A stretch of 40,767 nt of DNA from an uncultured Clostridia bacterium (lineage in GTDB: Bacteria; Bacillota_A; Clostridia; TANB77; CAG-508), in NCBI GenBank assembly GCA_947627825.1, contig CANQXO010000003.1:1-40767 (forward strand). Direction: 5' to 3'. Below, in pieces: positions 16,708 to 23,988 of the stretch. Position numbers and translations under genes: made by a program. Numbering within the stretch: the stretch's first letter is position 1; each line of letters begins with the position of its first letter. The notes under the pieces were generated by a model. It was not told the origin of the DNA. It did no database searches and saw only the letters and a list, made by a program, of their open reading frames with translations.

Positions 16708-17099
16708 TTAATCATTGGTATCTAAAGTAATGTTATTTACTTTTTCCATTAGTTCTTCATTTAAAACATATTCTCCATCAAGCATTTCATATATATTTCC
16801 GCACTTTTGCATCTTTTGGTAGATTGTCCACTTCATCTATGTTATATGTTCCATTATCCCTATCTTTTGAAATACATACTGTGTCCTCATCTCTAATCCA
16901 CAATATTTCGTTTCCAGTTTCTACATTTACATTGTCCAAAAAGATTTGTCTCTTTTCATATAAATTATACTCGTCATCAATATTTTTTTCTTCATCTTTT
17001 GTGTTTTTATTACCAATAAATTTTTGTAATTCATCTATAAATCCATTGATTAGTTTGTTTTCTTTTAAACCGTTTTATTAGTTTATTGTCTAAATCCAT
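16708..17099 (-). pseudogene. Acidic protein next to the nuclease, broken by two +1 frameshifts
   Basis: An ATG at 17099 with a GGAGG site opens a frame that stops after 22 codons. Removing one base in the TTTT at 17073-17076 and one in the TTTT at 16805-16808 gives a continuous reading frame of about 129 residues ending at 16708, with segments KLINGLKENKLINGFIDE, EILWIRDEDTVCISKDRD, NLPKDAKCGNIYEMLDGE and YVLNEELMEKV. The product is strongly acidic and soluble. The last part resembles the LP-x-x-AK-x-G-x-x-Y/F pattern of DUF3006-like proteins, but this is tentative. It lies immediately downstream of the nuclease (3 bp), where an inhibitor or accessory protein would be expected. Confidence 0.6.
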
Positions 17100-17102
17100 A
17101 TA

Positions 17103-17943
17103 TTAACCTCCTTCATTTACTTTGCTTTCTCCAGTTGCATAATCAATTTCTATGCCTGGTTGTACATTATAGCAAAATACATTAAATTTAATTCCTTGAC
17201 CGTTGTCTTCAATTGATAAAGCTTCTAATTTTATTCCGGCTTGCTAGCTTATTTTCTCCTTCATAATACGGTGTTGCCCTGTACAGTACACTATTTTGTT
17301 TATTATCTTTCAAATATTCATAAACGATATCTTCAAATTTTTTCATTCCTTCTTCGTTGAAATCACGAGTTCCTGTTAGTAAATTTCTAACATCAGTATC
17401 TACCCCACCAAGTTTCCACGCGATTATATGAGACCTATGATATAGATATCCTCCTTTAACTAAACTTTTATCATACTTTTTTTGTATATATCCACTCGGA
17501 TTAATTGATGTATAGTCATCCTTTTTATTATCTTCATTTGCCTTTGTCCAGTTAGTTTTTATCATCGCCATTCCAGCTCTATTATTATTTAATTCTGAAT
17601 AATATGGTTCTTGTATATTAAAATCCTGCTCGGTAAAATTAGGAATATTATTATTTAGCTCAACATATATGTTTCCTGCATACTCTGGAATATTATCAAG
17701 TCCAGAATTATTTGATTCATTATTAACCTCGCTATTATTTGTTTCATTATTATCTGTTTTTTTATTTTCGCTATTGATTATTTTGTTATTATTTATTTCG
17801 TTGATGCTTCCTATGTTGTTATATACATTAATTTTATAATCTTTTTGAAAAAACATCAGCAGTATCATAAATATTATAAAAGTTATCATTGAACCTATTG
17901 ATTTTATTTTTCTTCTTTCTTTTCTTCTCATCATCAACCTCAT
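17103..17943 (-). CDS. Membrane-anchored DNA/RNA non-specific endonuclease, C-terminal frameshift
   Basis: Basic N-terminus, a membrane helix at about residues 19-36, an Asn/Ser-rich linker (about 45-90), then an EndoNS-type beta-beta-alpha-metal nuclease. The active-site stretch is YHRSHIIAWKLGG, with the catalytic His and a later Asn in RNLLTGTRDFN. As read, the frame ends at 17209. Removing one C from the CC pair at 17242-17243 continues it into LEALSIEDNGQGIKFNVFCYNVQPGIEIDYATG, the standard family ending, to a stop at 17103 (about 279 residues). It likely degrades extracellular DNA, for nutrition, competition or DNA uptake together with the pilus system. Start choice is uncertain: ATG 17943 or one of the ATGs at 17934/17931. 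Confidence 0.8.
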
Positions 17944-18021
17944 TCCATTGATATTTTTTTACATTATAACACAATAATATTCTTTTTTGAATATTGTTTG
18001 ACATAATTACAAAAGCAGTAA

Positions 18022-18210
18022 GATGAAATTAAAATAATTGAATGTATCAAAAGAAATGTTTTAATAGGCGCTAAAGACATAATTGAAGTAACTAATATTC
18101 CAGATAGAACTGTTAGAAGAATTTTGAAAAATTTAATTGATAATAAAACTATTGAGTCAGTTGGCAATAGTGAAAAAGACCCTAATAAAAAATATAAAAT
18201 TACTGAATAG
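18022..18210 (+). pseudogene. Remnant of a winged-helix domain (Fic-type C-terminus?)
   Basis: An open frame of 62 codons without a start, entered directly after an in-frame TAA, encodes DEIKIIECIKRNVLIG then IIEVTNIPDRTVRRILKNLI and ends with TAG at 18208-18210. The pattern (helix, HTH IPDRTVRRILKNL, wing KKYKITE) is a winged-helix domain like the C-terminus of clostridial Fic proteins, including the one at 38937. The rest of the gene is missing. Deleting one A at 18020-18021 would extend it only slightly upstream. Probably a deletion remnant of a mobile-region gene. Confidence 0.55.
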
Positions 18211-18240
18211 TGGCAGAGTAATGGCAGAGTAGTGGCAGAG
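18211..18240 (+). repeat. Three tandem copies of TGGCAGAG, 11-bp period
   Basis: TGGCAGAG occurs at 18211, 18222 and 18233, each separated by TAA/TAG-type triplets, starting directly after the remnant's TAG stop. Near-helical spacing places all copies on one DNA face. Confidence 0.7.
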
Positions 18241-18248
18241 CTTTTTAC

Positions 18249-18311
18249 TTACTGCCTAGATGAAAAAACAGTAAGCTTGTCCTCGCTAACAACAATAACC
18301 CGATAATTCAT
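18249..18311 (-). CDS. Possible 20-residue ORF with perfect ribosome site
   Basis: On the minus strand GGAGG (complement of 18321-18325) lies 9 nt before ATG 18311. The frame reads MNYRVIVVSEDKLTVFSSRQ and stops at 18249. TATACT-type -10 elements occur about 50-70 bp upstream (complement of 18366-18381). It could be a small peptide, a leader peptide, or the 5' stump of a deleted gene; the following TGGCAGAG repeats and remnant favour a stump. No function can be given. Confidence 0.3.
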   Translation of the reverse strand: MNYRVIVVSEDKLTVFSSRQ

Positions 18312-18415
18312 TTTTGTTTACCTCCAACAATTGTTTTATGAGATTTTTTAACTTTACAGTTCTTAGTATAATGTAGTATATCACATTTTTTATTAGAATT
18401 CTACACGAATATAAT

Positions 18416-18450
18416 AAAAAAATATCATCCTTTTTAGAATGATATTTTTA
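18416..18450 (-). terminator. Terminator downstream of tRNA-Leu
   Basis: Stem AAAAATATCAT with its complement, 10-nt loop, T-runs on both sides. It lies about 40 bp after the tRNA 3' end on the minus strand. Confidence 0.75.
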
Positions 18451-18489
18451 TTTTTTTTCTGTTCTATTAGTTCGAACAGATACATCTTA

Positions 18490-18577
18490 TGGTGCAGATA
18501 CCCGGAATCGAACCGGGACGGATTATTAGTCCGCAGGATTTTAAGTCCTGTGCGTCTACCAGTTCCGCCATATCTGC
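18490..18577 (-). tRNA. tRNA-Leu (anticodon UAA)
   Basis: The minus strand begins GCAGATA and ends TATCTGC-A-CCA, a 7-bp acceptor stem with encoded CCA. The anticodon arm is CAGGA-CTTAAAA-TCCTG, giving anticodon TAA. A long variable arm (GGACTAATAATCCG), typical of class II leucine tRNA, and a T arm CCCGG-TTCGAAT-CCGGG follow. The D arm begins TGGCGGAACTGGTAGACGC, the usual bacterial tRNA-Leu sequence. It stands alone, with a terminator downstream and a partial copy of its 5' end upstream. Confidence 0.97.
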
Positions 18578-18671
18578 ATTATTAACATCTCTAGCTCCAC
18601 ATACTGACGCTGTAATTCACTTCGTTCAAACAGCCTCAGCAAGTTCCGCCATATCTGCGTAATTAACATTT
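18562..18671 (-). repeat. Partial duplication of the tRNA-Leu 5' end
   Basis: The first 16 nt of the tRNA plus about 12 nt of upstream flank (18562-18590) recur at 18643-18671 with three or four mismatches, 81 bp apart. The 50-nt interval contains an imperfect hairpin with arms CTGAGGCTGT and ACAGCGTCAG. The second copy is not a tRNA, because the sequence diverges after GGCGGAACT. Confidence 0.75.
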
Positions 18672-18758
18672 CTGCGTATTTAAATATATTTGTTACGACA
18701 TTATTTATTATAATACCAATTTGTCGTTTTTGTCAACCGTTTTTTTTAATTTTGTTAA

Positions 18759-18854
18759 ATTTTTATAATTCAGAATTGCATTTACTTTTTCACTTGACGA
18801 TTTTTATAATTCAAAATTACATTTATTTTTTCACTTGACCATTTTTATAATTCA
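18759..18854. repeat. 41-bp tandem repeat, 2.3 copies
   Basis: Units at 18759-18799 and 18800-18840 differ at about four positions; a 14-bp third start follows at 18841. Each unit begins ATTTTTATAATTCA and ends CACTTGAC(G/C). The last TTGACC may serve as the -35 of the surface-protein promoter. No spacers of equal length, so not a CRISPR. Confidence 0.85.
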
Positions 18855-18862
18855 TTTATGAT
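18835..18862 (+). promoter_or_regulatory. Candidate promoter for the PKTG surface protein
   Basis: TTGACC (18835-18840), a 16-bp spacer and TATGAT (18857-18862) lie at the end of the 41-bp repeats. The leader would be about 170 nt, AT-rich, with a small hairpin built from TTCGAA arms near 18974-19000. The rest of 18578-19042 contains no gene that I can support. Confidence 0.4.
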
Positions 18863-19042
18863 AATGTCTTAATTAATCATTTTTTTTGTAATTTTTCACA
18901 ATTTGTCGAAAAAATTTGTTTTTTGCATAATAAAATTTCTAAAGGAAATACTAAAATTATAAAAATGTTAAATTTCGAATACATGTATTTGTTTTCGAAA
19001 ATGCTAGCATATTTATAAATTTTATAGAAAGGATATTTTATT

Positions 19043-20170
19043 ATGAAAAGTGCTAAAAAATCAATAATAATTGCCTTAGCTTTATTAATAGTTTCTGTTT
19101 TAGCTCCTAACTTTGTTCGTGCAGATGTAAAAACAGTTAGCAATGAAGCTGATTTTTTACAAGCCATTAATGATGCTAATGCTGGTGATGTTATTTCTTT
19201 TTCTGCTAACATAGTTTTGACTAGACCTGTTAGCATTACAGATAAGGATATAACAATTAATGGTAACGGTTTTACTGTTACAAGAGCTGCTGAAGGTTGG
19301 AGTAATGATGGTGCAAATGCAACATTAATAACAGCTGGAAAAACAGGTACTATTGTTCATTTGATGAACATGAAGCTAATTGGTGCTGAAAAATATGGTG
19401 TTCAATCATATAATGGTGCCTATGTTTCTTTAGATGGAGTTACTATTTCTGATTGTGGTTATGGTGCTGTATTAGTTAATGCAGGTACTGTTGAGGTTAG
19501 AAATTTAGTTTTAAATAAAAACGGTACTCCTAACAATAATGGTATAGAAATTGCTAAGGGAAATGGTGTTTATGATGAGGGTGTTAAGCCTGAGTTAATC
19601 ATGAATGGTTCTCTTTCTTCTACAGAGGAAGACAATGTTATTTACTTAGCTGTAAATGATACTTTAACTGATTTTGACATTAGCAATACTGATGATTCTG
19701 AAAATAAAATTTTCGTAAGTGGTAATAGATTAGTTGTTACTGATGCTGAAAATAATATTATTTTCCAAAGCAATGAAAATTTAAAACCTGGTCTAAAATT
19801 TGATGGTGACCCTTATGTTCCTAATGCTACTATAACAATTAACATTATGGATAAAACTGTTCCTTATGCAGTTCCTCAAGGTTCAACTATTTCTAAAGAA
19901 GATTTAGAAGCACAAATTGCCCTTGCTTCTTTAGGTTTTGAAAATTATACTTTAGAAGGTTTCTATACAGATGCTGAATTTAAAACAGCTTTTGATTTTT
20001 CTCAAGCAATAAATACTGACATTACTGTTTATGCTAAATTAAATGCTATAGAAGCACCTAAGCCAGAGTTAGATACAACTCCTAAAACTGGTGTTGAAAC
20101 ACATCTTGGTTTAGCTGTATTTGTTATTTCTATATCTCTTGCAGGTATTGTAGCTTTAAGAAGAAAATAA
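19043..20170 (+). CDS. Secreted surface protein with (T)PKTG sorting signal
   Basis: 375 aa. Signal peptide about residues 1-27 (AlaLeuLeu-rich core ending VRA|DVKT). A repetitive beta region about 30-230 (ADFLQAINDANAGDVISF, then strand patterns such as VSLDGVTISDCGYGAVLV) suggests a right-handed beta-helix. A Listeria-type InlB/Flg_new repeat occupies about 250-330 (YTLEGFYTDAEFKTAFDF). The tail has TPKTG at 346-350, a hydrophobic segment and RRK. The proline-threonine-glycine motif deviates from LPXTG in its first residue. A class B sortase gene follows 88 bp downstream. GAAAGG precedes the ATG. Expected at the cell wall as an adhesin or matrix protein. Confidence 0.8.
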   Translation: MKSAKKSIIIALALLIVSVLAPNFVRADVKTVSNEADFLQAINDANAGDVISFSANIVLTRPVSITDKDITINGNGFTVTRAAEGWSNDGANATLITAGKTGTIVHLMNMKLIGAEKYGVQSYNGAYVSLDGVTISDCGYGAVLVNAGTVEVRNLVLNKNGTPNNNGIEIAKGNGVYDEGVKPELIMNGSLSSTEEDNVIYLAVNDTLTDFDISNTDDSENKIFVSGNRLVVTDAENNIIFQSNENLKPGLKFDGDPYVPNATITINIMDKTVPYAVPQGSTISKEDLEAQIALASLGFENYTLEGFYTDAEFKTAFDFSQAINTDITVYAKLNAIEAPKPELDTTPKTGVETHLGLAVFVISISLAGIVALRRK

Positions 20171-20180
20171 CTAGTTTATA

Positions 20181-20230
20181 GATTGCCTACATTATAGTTT
20201 TGCATTGATGTAGGCAATTTTCTTTATTTT
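20181..20230 (+). terminator. Terminator between surface protein and sortase
   Basis: 11-bp perfect stem (arm ATTGCCTACAT), 15-nt loop, then TTTTCTTTATTTT. It would make sortase expression partial read-through or dependent on a separate promoter. Confidence 0.8.
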
Positions 20231-20257
20231 ATATGAAAGGTTTTTAGGTTTGATTTT

Positions 20258-21058
20258 ATGAAAAAGAAATATATTAAAATTGTTACTTCTTTTTTTGCTG
20301 TTTTAATTTTTATTTCATCACTTTATATTGTAAAAGTTCTTTATGATATGCATATTTCTAAAGCTCAGTCTAATCTTTTGAATTCAGTAGATATTGATGA
20401 GCAGACTCTTGAAGAAAAGTCTTTTGATGAACAAGATGTTAAAGATGTAGCTCCTTCTAAAAATGAAAGATCGTTAAAGGTTGCTGAACTTCAAAAAGAA
20501 AATAGTGATATTGTTGGCTGGATTGAAATTGAAGGTACTAATATTAATTACCCTGTTTTGCAAGGCAATGATAATGATTTTTATATGAATCATAATTATA
20601 AAAAAGATTATTCTTTGGGTGGCGCTATTTTTTTAGATAAAGATTATTCATGGAATCCTCAAAGTACCAATTTACTTATGTATGGTCATAATATGATTGA
20701 TGGTTCGATGTTTACTAATCTTTTAAATTATCGAAATCAAGCTTTTTACAATGAACACTCTATTGTTCGTTTTACTACTGAATCTTCTGATGAAGAATTT
20801 GAAATTTTTTCTGTTTTTCCTTCTAGAACTTATTACAAAAATGAACAAGGTGTTTTTAGATATTATTATTTTATAAATGCAAATACTGCGGATGATTATA
20901 CCAATTTTGTTTCAAATGCAAAAAAAGCTTCTCTATATGATACTGGCATATCAGCATCGTATGGTGAGAAGCTTATGACTCTATCTACTTGTGCTTACCA
21001 CACGGAAAATGGTAAGTTTGTTGTTGTTGCAAAAAAGATTAAAGATTTACTTTCTTAA
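20258..21058 (+). CDS. Class B sortase with Lys in place of the catalytic Arg
   Basis: 266 aa. N-terminal membrane anchor (about residues 8-28), a linker, and a sortase B domain from about 80: NINYPVLQGNDNDFYMNHNY, the catalytic His144 in YGHNM, and the catalytic Cys245 in TLSTC. The conserved Arg of the triad, normally in NGR-(F/M)-VVV, is Lys253 (NGKFVVVAKK; codon AAG). The enzyme is a transpeptidase expected to link TPKTG-type proteins to the wall or into polymers. A poor ribosome site is visible. It is convergent with and overlaps the LTA-synthase-like gene by 12 bp at the 3' ends. If Lys does not substitute, activity would be reduced. Confidence 0.85.
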   Translation: MKKKYIKIVTSFFAVLIFISSLYIVKVLYDMHISKAQSNLLNSVDIDEQTLEEKSFDEQDVKDVAPSKNERSLKVAELQKENSDIVGWIEIEGTNINYPVLQGNDNDFYMNHNYKKDYSLGGAIFLDKDYSWNPQSTNLLMYGHNMIDGSMFTNLLNYRNQAFYNEHSIVRFTTESSDEEFEIFSVFPSRTYYKNEQGVFRYYYFINANTADDYTNFVSNAKKASLYDTGISASYGEKLMTLSTCAYHTENGKFVVVAKKIKDLLS

Positions 21059-22987
21059 TAAATTATTTTTTATTATTGCGTCTGACAAATATATTTCATT
21101 TTGCATTTTTTCAAATAATTTTCTTGTTTCTTCGTTATCCTCTATTTCTTCATGATTGTTTCTGTCATAGATTTTGCCGTTTAAATTGTAATACTTACTG
21201 GTTATGTATCCTAAGCCTTTTACAAATGAATAGTCTTTATTTGAAAAGATTGTTTCTCCTAGTGAAAAATTGTCTTCTATTCCCAGTAAATCTAATATTG
21301 TAGGTTTGATGTCAATTTTAGATACAGTTCTATTTATTTCAAAGTTTTCATTTACTCCCGGAATTCGTATTCCAAATGGTACATGAAGGTTTTTCGTTAC
21401 ATCTTCAAATTCATTATATTCTTGGTTATTTTCTTCATAAAATTGTTGCATCTGATATGATTCTGCTATTCCTGCCCCATGGTCTCCATATACTATTAAA
21501 ATGCTTTTATCTAATAGCCCTGTTTCTTCTAATTCCTCCATAAACTTTCCAAAGGCATAGTCAACAAAATTACAACTTTTTAAATAATTTCTATATATCC
21601 ATACTTCATAATCTTTTACATCTTCATCTGTTATTGTAAGTTTGTTTTCTAGGTTCGAAACTCCTGTTAGTTCAAATGCTATATGGTTACTTACACTGAC
21701 TAAGGTTGTACAAAATTTCTTGTCATACGAATTCATTATTTTAACCGCTTCTTCGAAAAATCCTTCGTCTGAATAAAATTCCCCTGCTCTTTCAATATTA
21801 GGAAATGCATTTATATCATCATACTCATCTATGTTATAGCCGTTGTTATATACCGCTGATCTGTTCCAGTATGTACTTACATTAGGATGCATAAATGATG
21901 TATAATATCCTTCATTTTTTAGTGTTGTATATATGTCAAGCCACTTGTTGTTATAGTATTTTTGAAATACATATCCGTTTTCTAATGGATACATTGAATT
22001 TTCCATTTCAAATTCAGAGTCTGCAGTTGTTCCCAAACCTTGGTTGAACATATCTTTACAGTATATGTTTTCTGCGAAAAATTTATTTAAATTTGGTGTA
22101 ACTTCTTTGCCGTTTACTTTCTTTCCTATTATATATTCGTTTAGACTTTCTAATTGAACTATTATAACATTTTTATCTTTTGCTATTCCTGTGAAATCTG
22201 TTTGGCTTGTTTTGTTTTCAATATTGTTTTGATATGCCTCTTTTAGTTTTTCGTTATCAAATTCTTCTTTTACAAATAGATTTTCTATGAACTCTTTTGC
22301 ATCTTCATAATGATAGTAATATATTGATATTTGCTTTACTGCCATAGATTTGTTAAAGTCCATAACTTCATATATGTGGTCTATTTTGTTGTTTATGACA
22401 CAAATATTAATTACTAAAAATAAGACTATTAGCATGGTTTTACTCATGGTATTTTTGTATGTTTCGTTTTTAATGTTTTTGTATGTTAAAGTTTTGCTTT
22501 TTTTATATGCTATGATGCTTAATATTAAAACTGCAACATTGTCAATCCAAAATATTGCTATATTTTTTATATTTATTAATGTTTGCACTCCGCTTCCTAT
22601 TTCTTTACCATATTGCAAATTATGTATTTGATAAAGTGATAGGAAATTACTAGAATAGTTGAAATATAAGTAATTTGCATAAACTATTATGGTTGTTATG
22701 ACATATACAATATTTAAATATATGTATGCAAATTTATTTCTTTTATTTATTGTTGGACTCATTAAAAGGAGTGCCACTATAAATGAATATAATATCATTT
22801 CTCCTTTTATTTCTAGATGAATCATACTATTTAATAAAATACTTTTTATCGTTATTAGCAATACACCTATTATGAAAATTATATTGCTTTTTAATACCGT
22901 GAGTGCCAATTCTTTTTTCTGCTTTTTACTGTCTTTTTGCTTATTTGTTATTACTTTTAGTGCCTTTTCTTTTTCCAATACTTCCAT
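21047..22987 (-). CDS. LTA-synthase-like membrane sulfatase (polyglycerolphosphate-type polymerase)
   Basis: 646 aa from ATG 22987 (GGAG 6 nt upstream); a start at 22999, overlapping the upstream stop as TAATG, has no ribosome site. A cytoplasmic basic head is followed by five predicted membrane helices (about 40-200) and an extracellular sulfatase/alkaline-phosphatase-fold domain from about 270. Metal and catalytic residues follow the LtaS pattern: Glu in VQLES, Thr in GLGTTADSEFE, and DH in YGDHGAG. LtaS-family enzymes polymerise glycerol-phosphate from phosphatidylglycerol or transfer phospho-groups to surface sugars. Cotranscribed with the preceding kinase-like gene. Confidence 0.85.
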   Translation of the reverse strand: MEVLEKEKALKVITNKQKDSKKQKKELALTVLKSNIIFIIGVLLITIKSILLNSMIHLEIKGEMILYSFIVALLLMSPTINKRNKFAYIYLNIVYVITTIIVYANYLYFNYSSNFLSLYQIHNLQYGKEIGSGVQTLINIKNIAIFWIDNVAVLILSIIAYKKSKTLTYKNIKNETYKNTMSKTMLIVLFLVINICVINNKIDHIYEVMDFNKSMAVKQISIYYYHYEDAKEFIENLFVKEEFDNEKLKEAYQNNIENKTSQTDFTGIAKDKNVIIVQLESLNEYIIGKKVNGKEVTPNLNKFFAENIYCKDMFNQGLGTTADSEFEMENSMYPLENGYVFQKYYNNKWLDIYTTLKNEGYYTSFMHPNVSTYWNRSAVYNNGYNIDEYDDINAFPNIERAGEFYSDEGFFEEAVKIMNSYDKKFCTTLVSVSNHIAFELTGVSNLENKLTITDEDVKDYEVWIYRNYLKSCNFVDYAFGKFMEELEETGLLDKSILIVYGDHGAGIAESYQMQQFYEENNQEYNEFEDVTKNLHVPFGIRIPGVNENFEINRTVSKIDIKPTILDLLGIEDNFSLGETIFSNKDYSFVKGLGYITSKYYNLNGKIYDRNNHEEIEDNEETRKLFEKMQNEIYLSDAIIKNNLLRK

Positions 22988-22998
22988 TATTTTCTCCA

Positions 22999-23799
22999 TT
23001 ATTCTATTTTATCATTCATAAGTAATTTTCTCTTTGTTTCAAAACTTTCTGTTGTTGATAAGTCAAATTGATTTTCTATGAGTGTATATTCTATCCATTT
23101 TATAGCAATTTCTTTTATGTATTTTATTTCATCTTTTGCTTCTGGTTCATTTGCATAATACTCTTTAATAAAAGTTTTTATAGCTTCCTCATTTATTCCC
23201 GTTTTCTTTGAAACAAAACATAATGCTATAATAATTGCTACATCACATACCGCTGGTCCATATTTGGCATCATCAAAGTCTATAAATTTTATATGATTAT
23301 TTTCAATAAAAATATTGTCTTTTGTCAAGTCAAAGTGTAGGGCTGATTTTCTTTGCGTACTATATTTTATATCAAATGGCAATTCTGGTAAATAGCATAG
23401 ATTTTTGCCATAAGTTGATGAATGCAATTTATATAACTCTTTTGCCATTTCTGTTATTTGAGCATTATCTAATTTTTGCTCCAGTTGGCTGATTTGCTTT
23501 CCATATATAAATGAATATACAACAATGTACTCATTTGTATTGATTATACAATAGTCTTCTTTATTCTTATTTTTTATTATTTTAGGTACGACTAATCCAC
23601 AATTTATTAACTTATTGTGTAAAGATATCATTGATTTTGTGTGTTTTAAGTTAGTATATCTTTTTATAACATATTTTTCGTTTTTTGTATACACAATAAA
23701 CACATTTCCTTGAGTTGATTGTTTATTTTTTTCTATTTTTTGTATATCAATTTCATATTTTGTTTTGATGCATTCCTCTATTTTTATTAAATCATCCAT
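22999..23799 (-). CDS. APH/choline-kinase family phosphotransferase
   Basis: 266 aa from ATG 23799, chosen because GAGGGG lies 8 nt upstream and the promoter (23816-23844) overlaps the alternative upstream ATG at 23844. A protein-kinase-like fold: N-lobe with VFIVYTKNEKYVIKRYT, catalytic loop HFDLTKDN and metal site IDFDDA. Substrates in this family include aminoglycosides, choline, ethanolamine, homoserine and sugars. The stop overlaps the start region of the LtaS-like gene, so a role in supplying or decorating a phospho-headgroup polymer is more likely than antibiotic resistance; this is an inference from context. Confidence 0.75.
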   Translation of the reverse strand: MDDLIKIEECIKTKYEIDIQKIEKNKQSTQGNVFIVYTKNEKYVIKRYTNLKHTKSMISLHNKLINCGLVVPKIIKNKNKEDYCIINTNEYIVVYSFIYGKQISQLEQKLDNAQITEMAKELYKLHSSTYGKNLCYLPELPFDIKYSTQRKSALHFDLTKDNIFIENNHIKFIDFDDAKYGPAVCDVAIIIALCFVSKKTGINEEAIKTFIKEYYANEPEAKDEIKYIKEIAIKWIEYTLIENQFDLSTTESFETKRKLLMNDKIE

Positions 23800-23815
23800 A
23801 TAAAGCCCCTCGCTT

Positions 23816-23844
23816 ATTTTACTATAAAATTTCTTTAATTTCAA
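23816..23844 (-). promoter_or_regulatory. Promoter of the kinase/LtaS-like operon
   Basis: Minus strand TTGAAA (23844-23839), 17-bp spacer, TAAAAT (23821-23816). The start of transcription would fall just before the GAGGGG site, which supports ATG 23799 as the kinase start. Confidence 0.6.
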
Positions 23845-23905
23845 ATGTTTATTTACAAAAATAGCTATATTTCATTCACTTGACCTATCTATAAAATAGG
23901 TGTTA

Positions 23906-23950
23906 GAAAAAGAGGAACTCATGCAACAGTTTGCATGAGTTTCCTCTTTT
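23906..23950 (-). terminator. Strong terminator of the coiled-coil gene (bidirectional)
   Basis: Arms AAAAAGAGGAACTCATGCAA and its near-perfect complement, with a short loop and T-runs on both strands. It lies 39 bp after the stop of the 267-aa gene. Confidence 0.85.
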
Positions 23951-23988
23951 ATTTGCAATTTGTTTTTAGGTATGTCATCCCAGCAGAA

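Noticed and set aside
16539..16730. 63-codon plus-strand frame overlapping the 127-aa gene end
   Set aside because: Runs through the strong terminator and has no ribosome site; composition is non-coding after 16600.
17964..18167. 67-codon minus-strand frame
   Set aside because: It is the antisense shadow of the winged-helix remnant, and lacks a ribosome site.
18759..18854. CRISPR array
   Set aside because: Units are contiguous without variable spacers and only about two copies exist.
22999..23799. Aminoglycoside resistance gene
   Set aside because: Only the general APH fold is visible, and coupling to an LtaS-like gene suggests an envelope role.
23800..23844. ATG 23844 as kinase start
   Set aside because: Falls within the predicted -35 box; ATG 23799 has the ribosome site.
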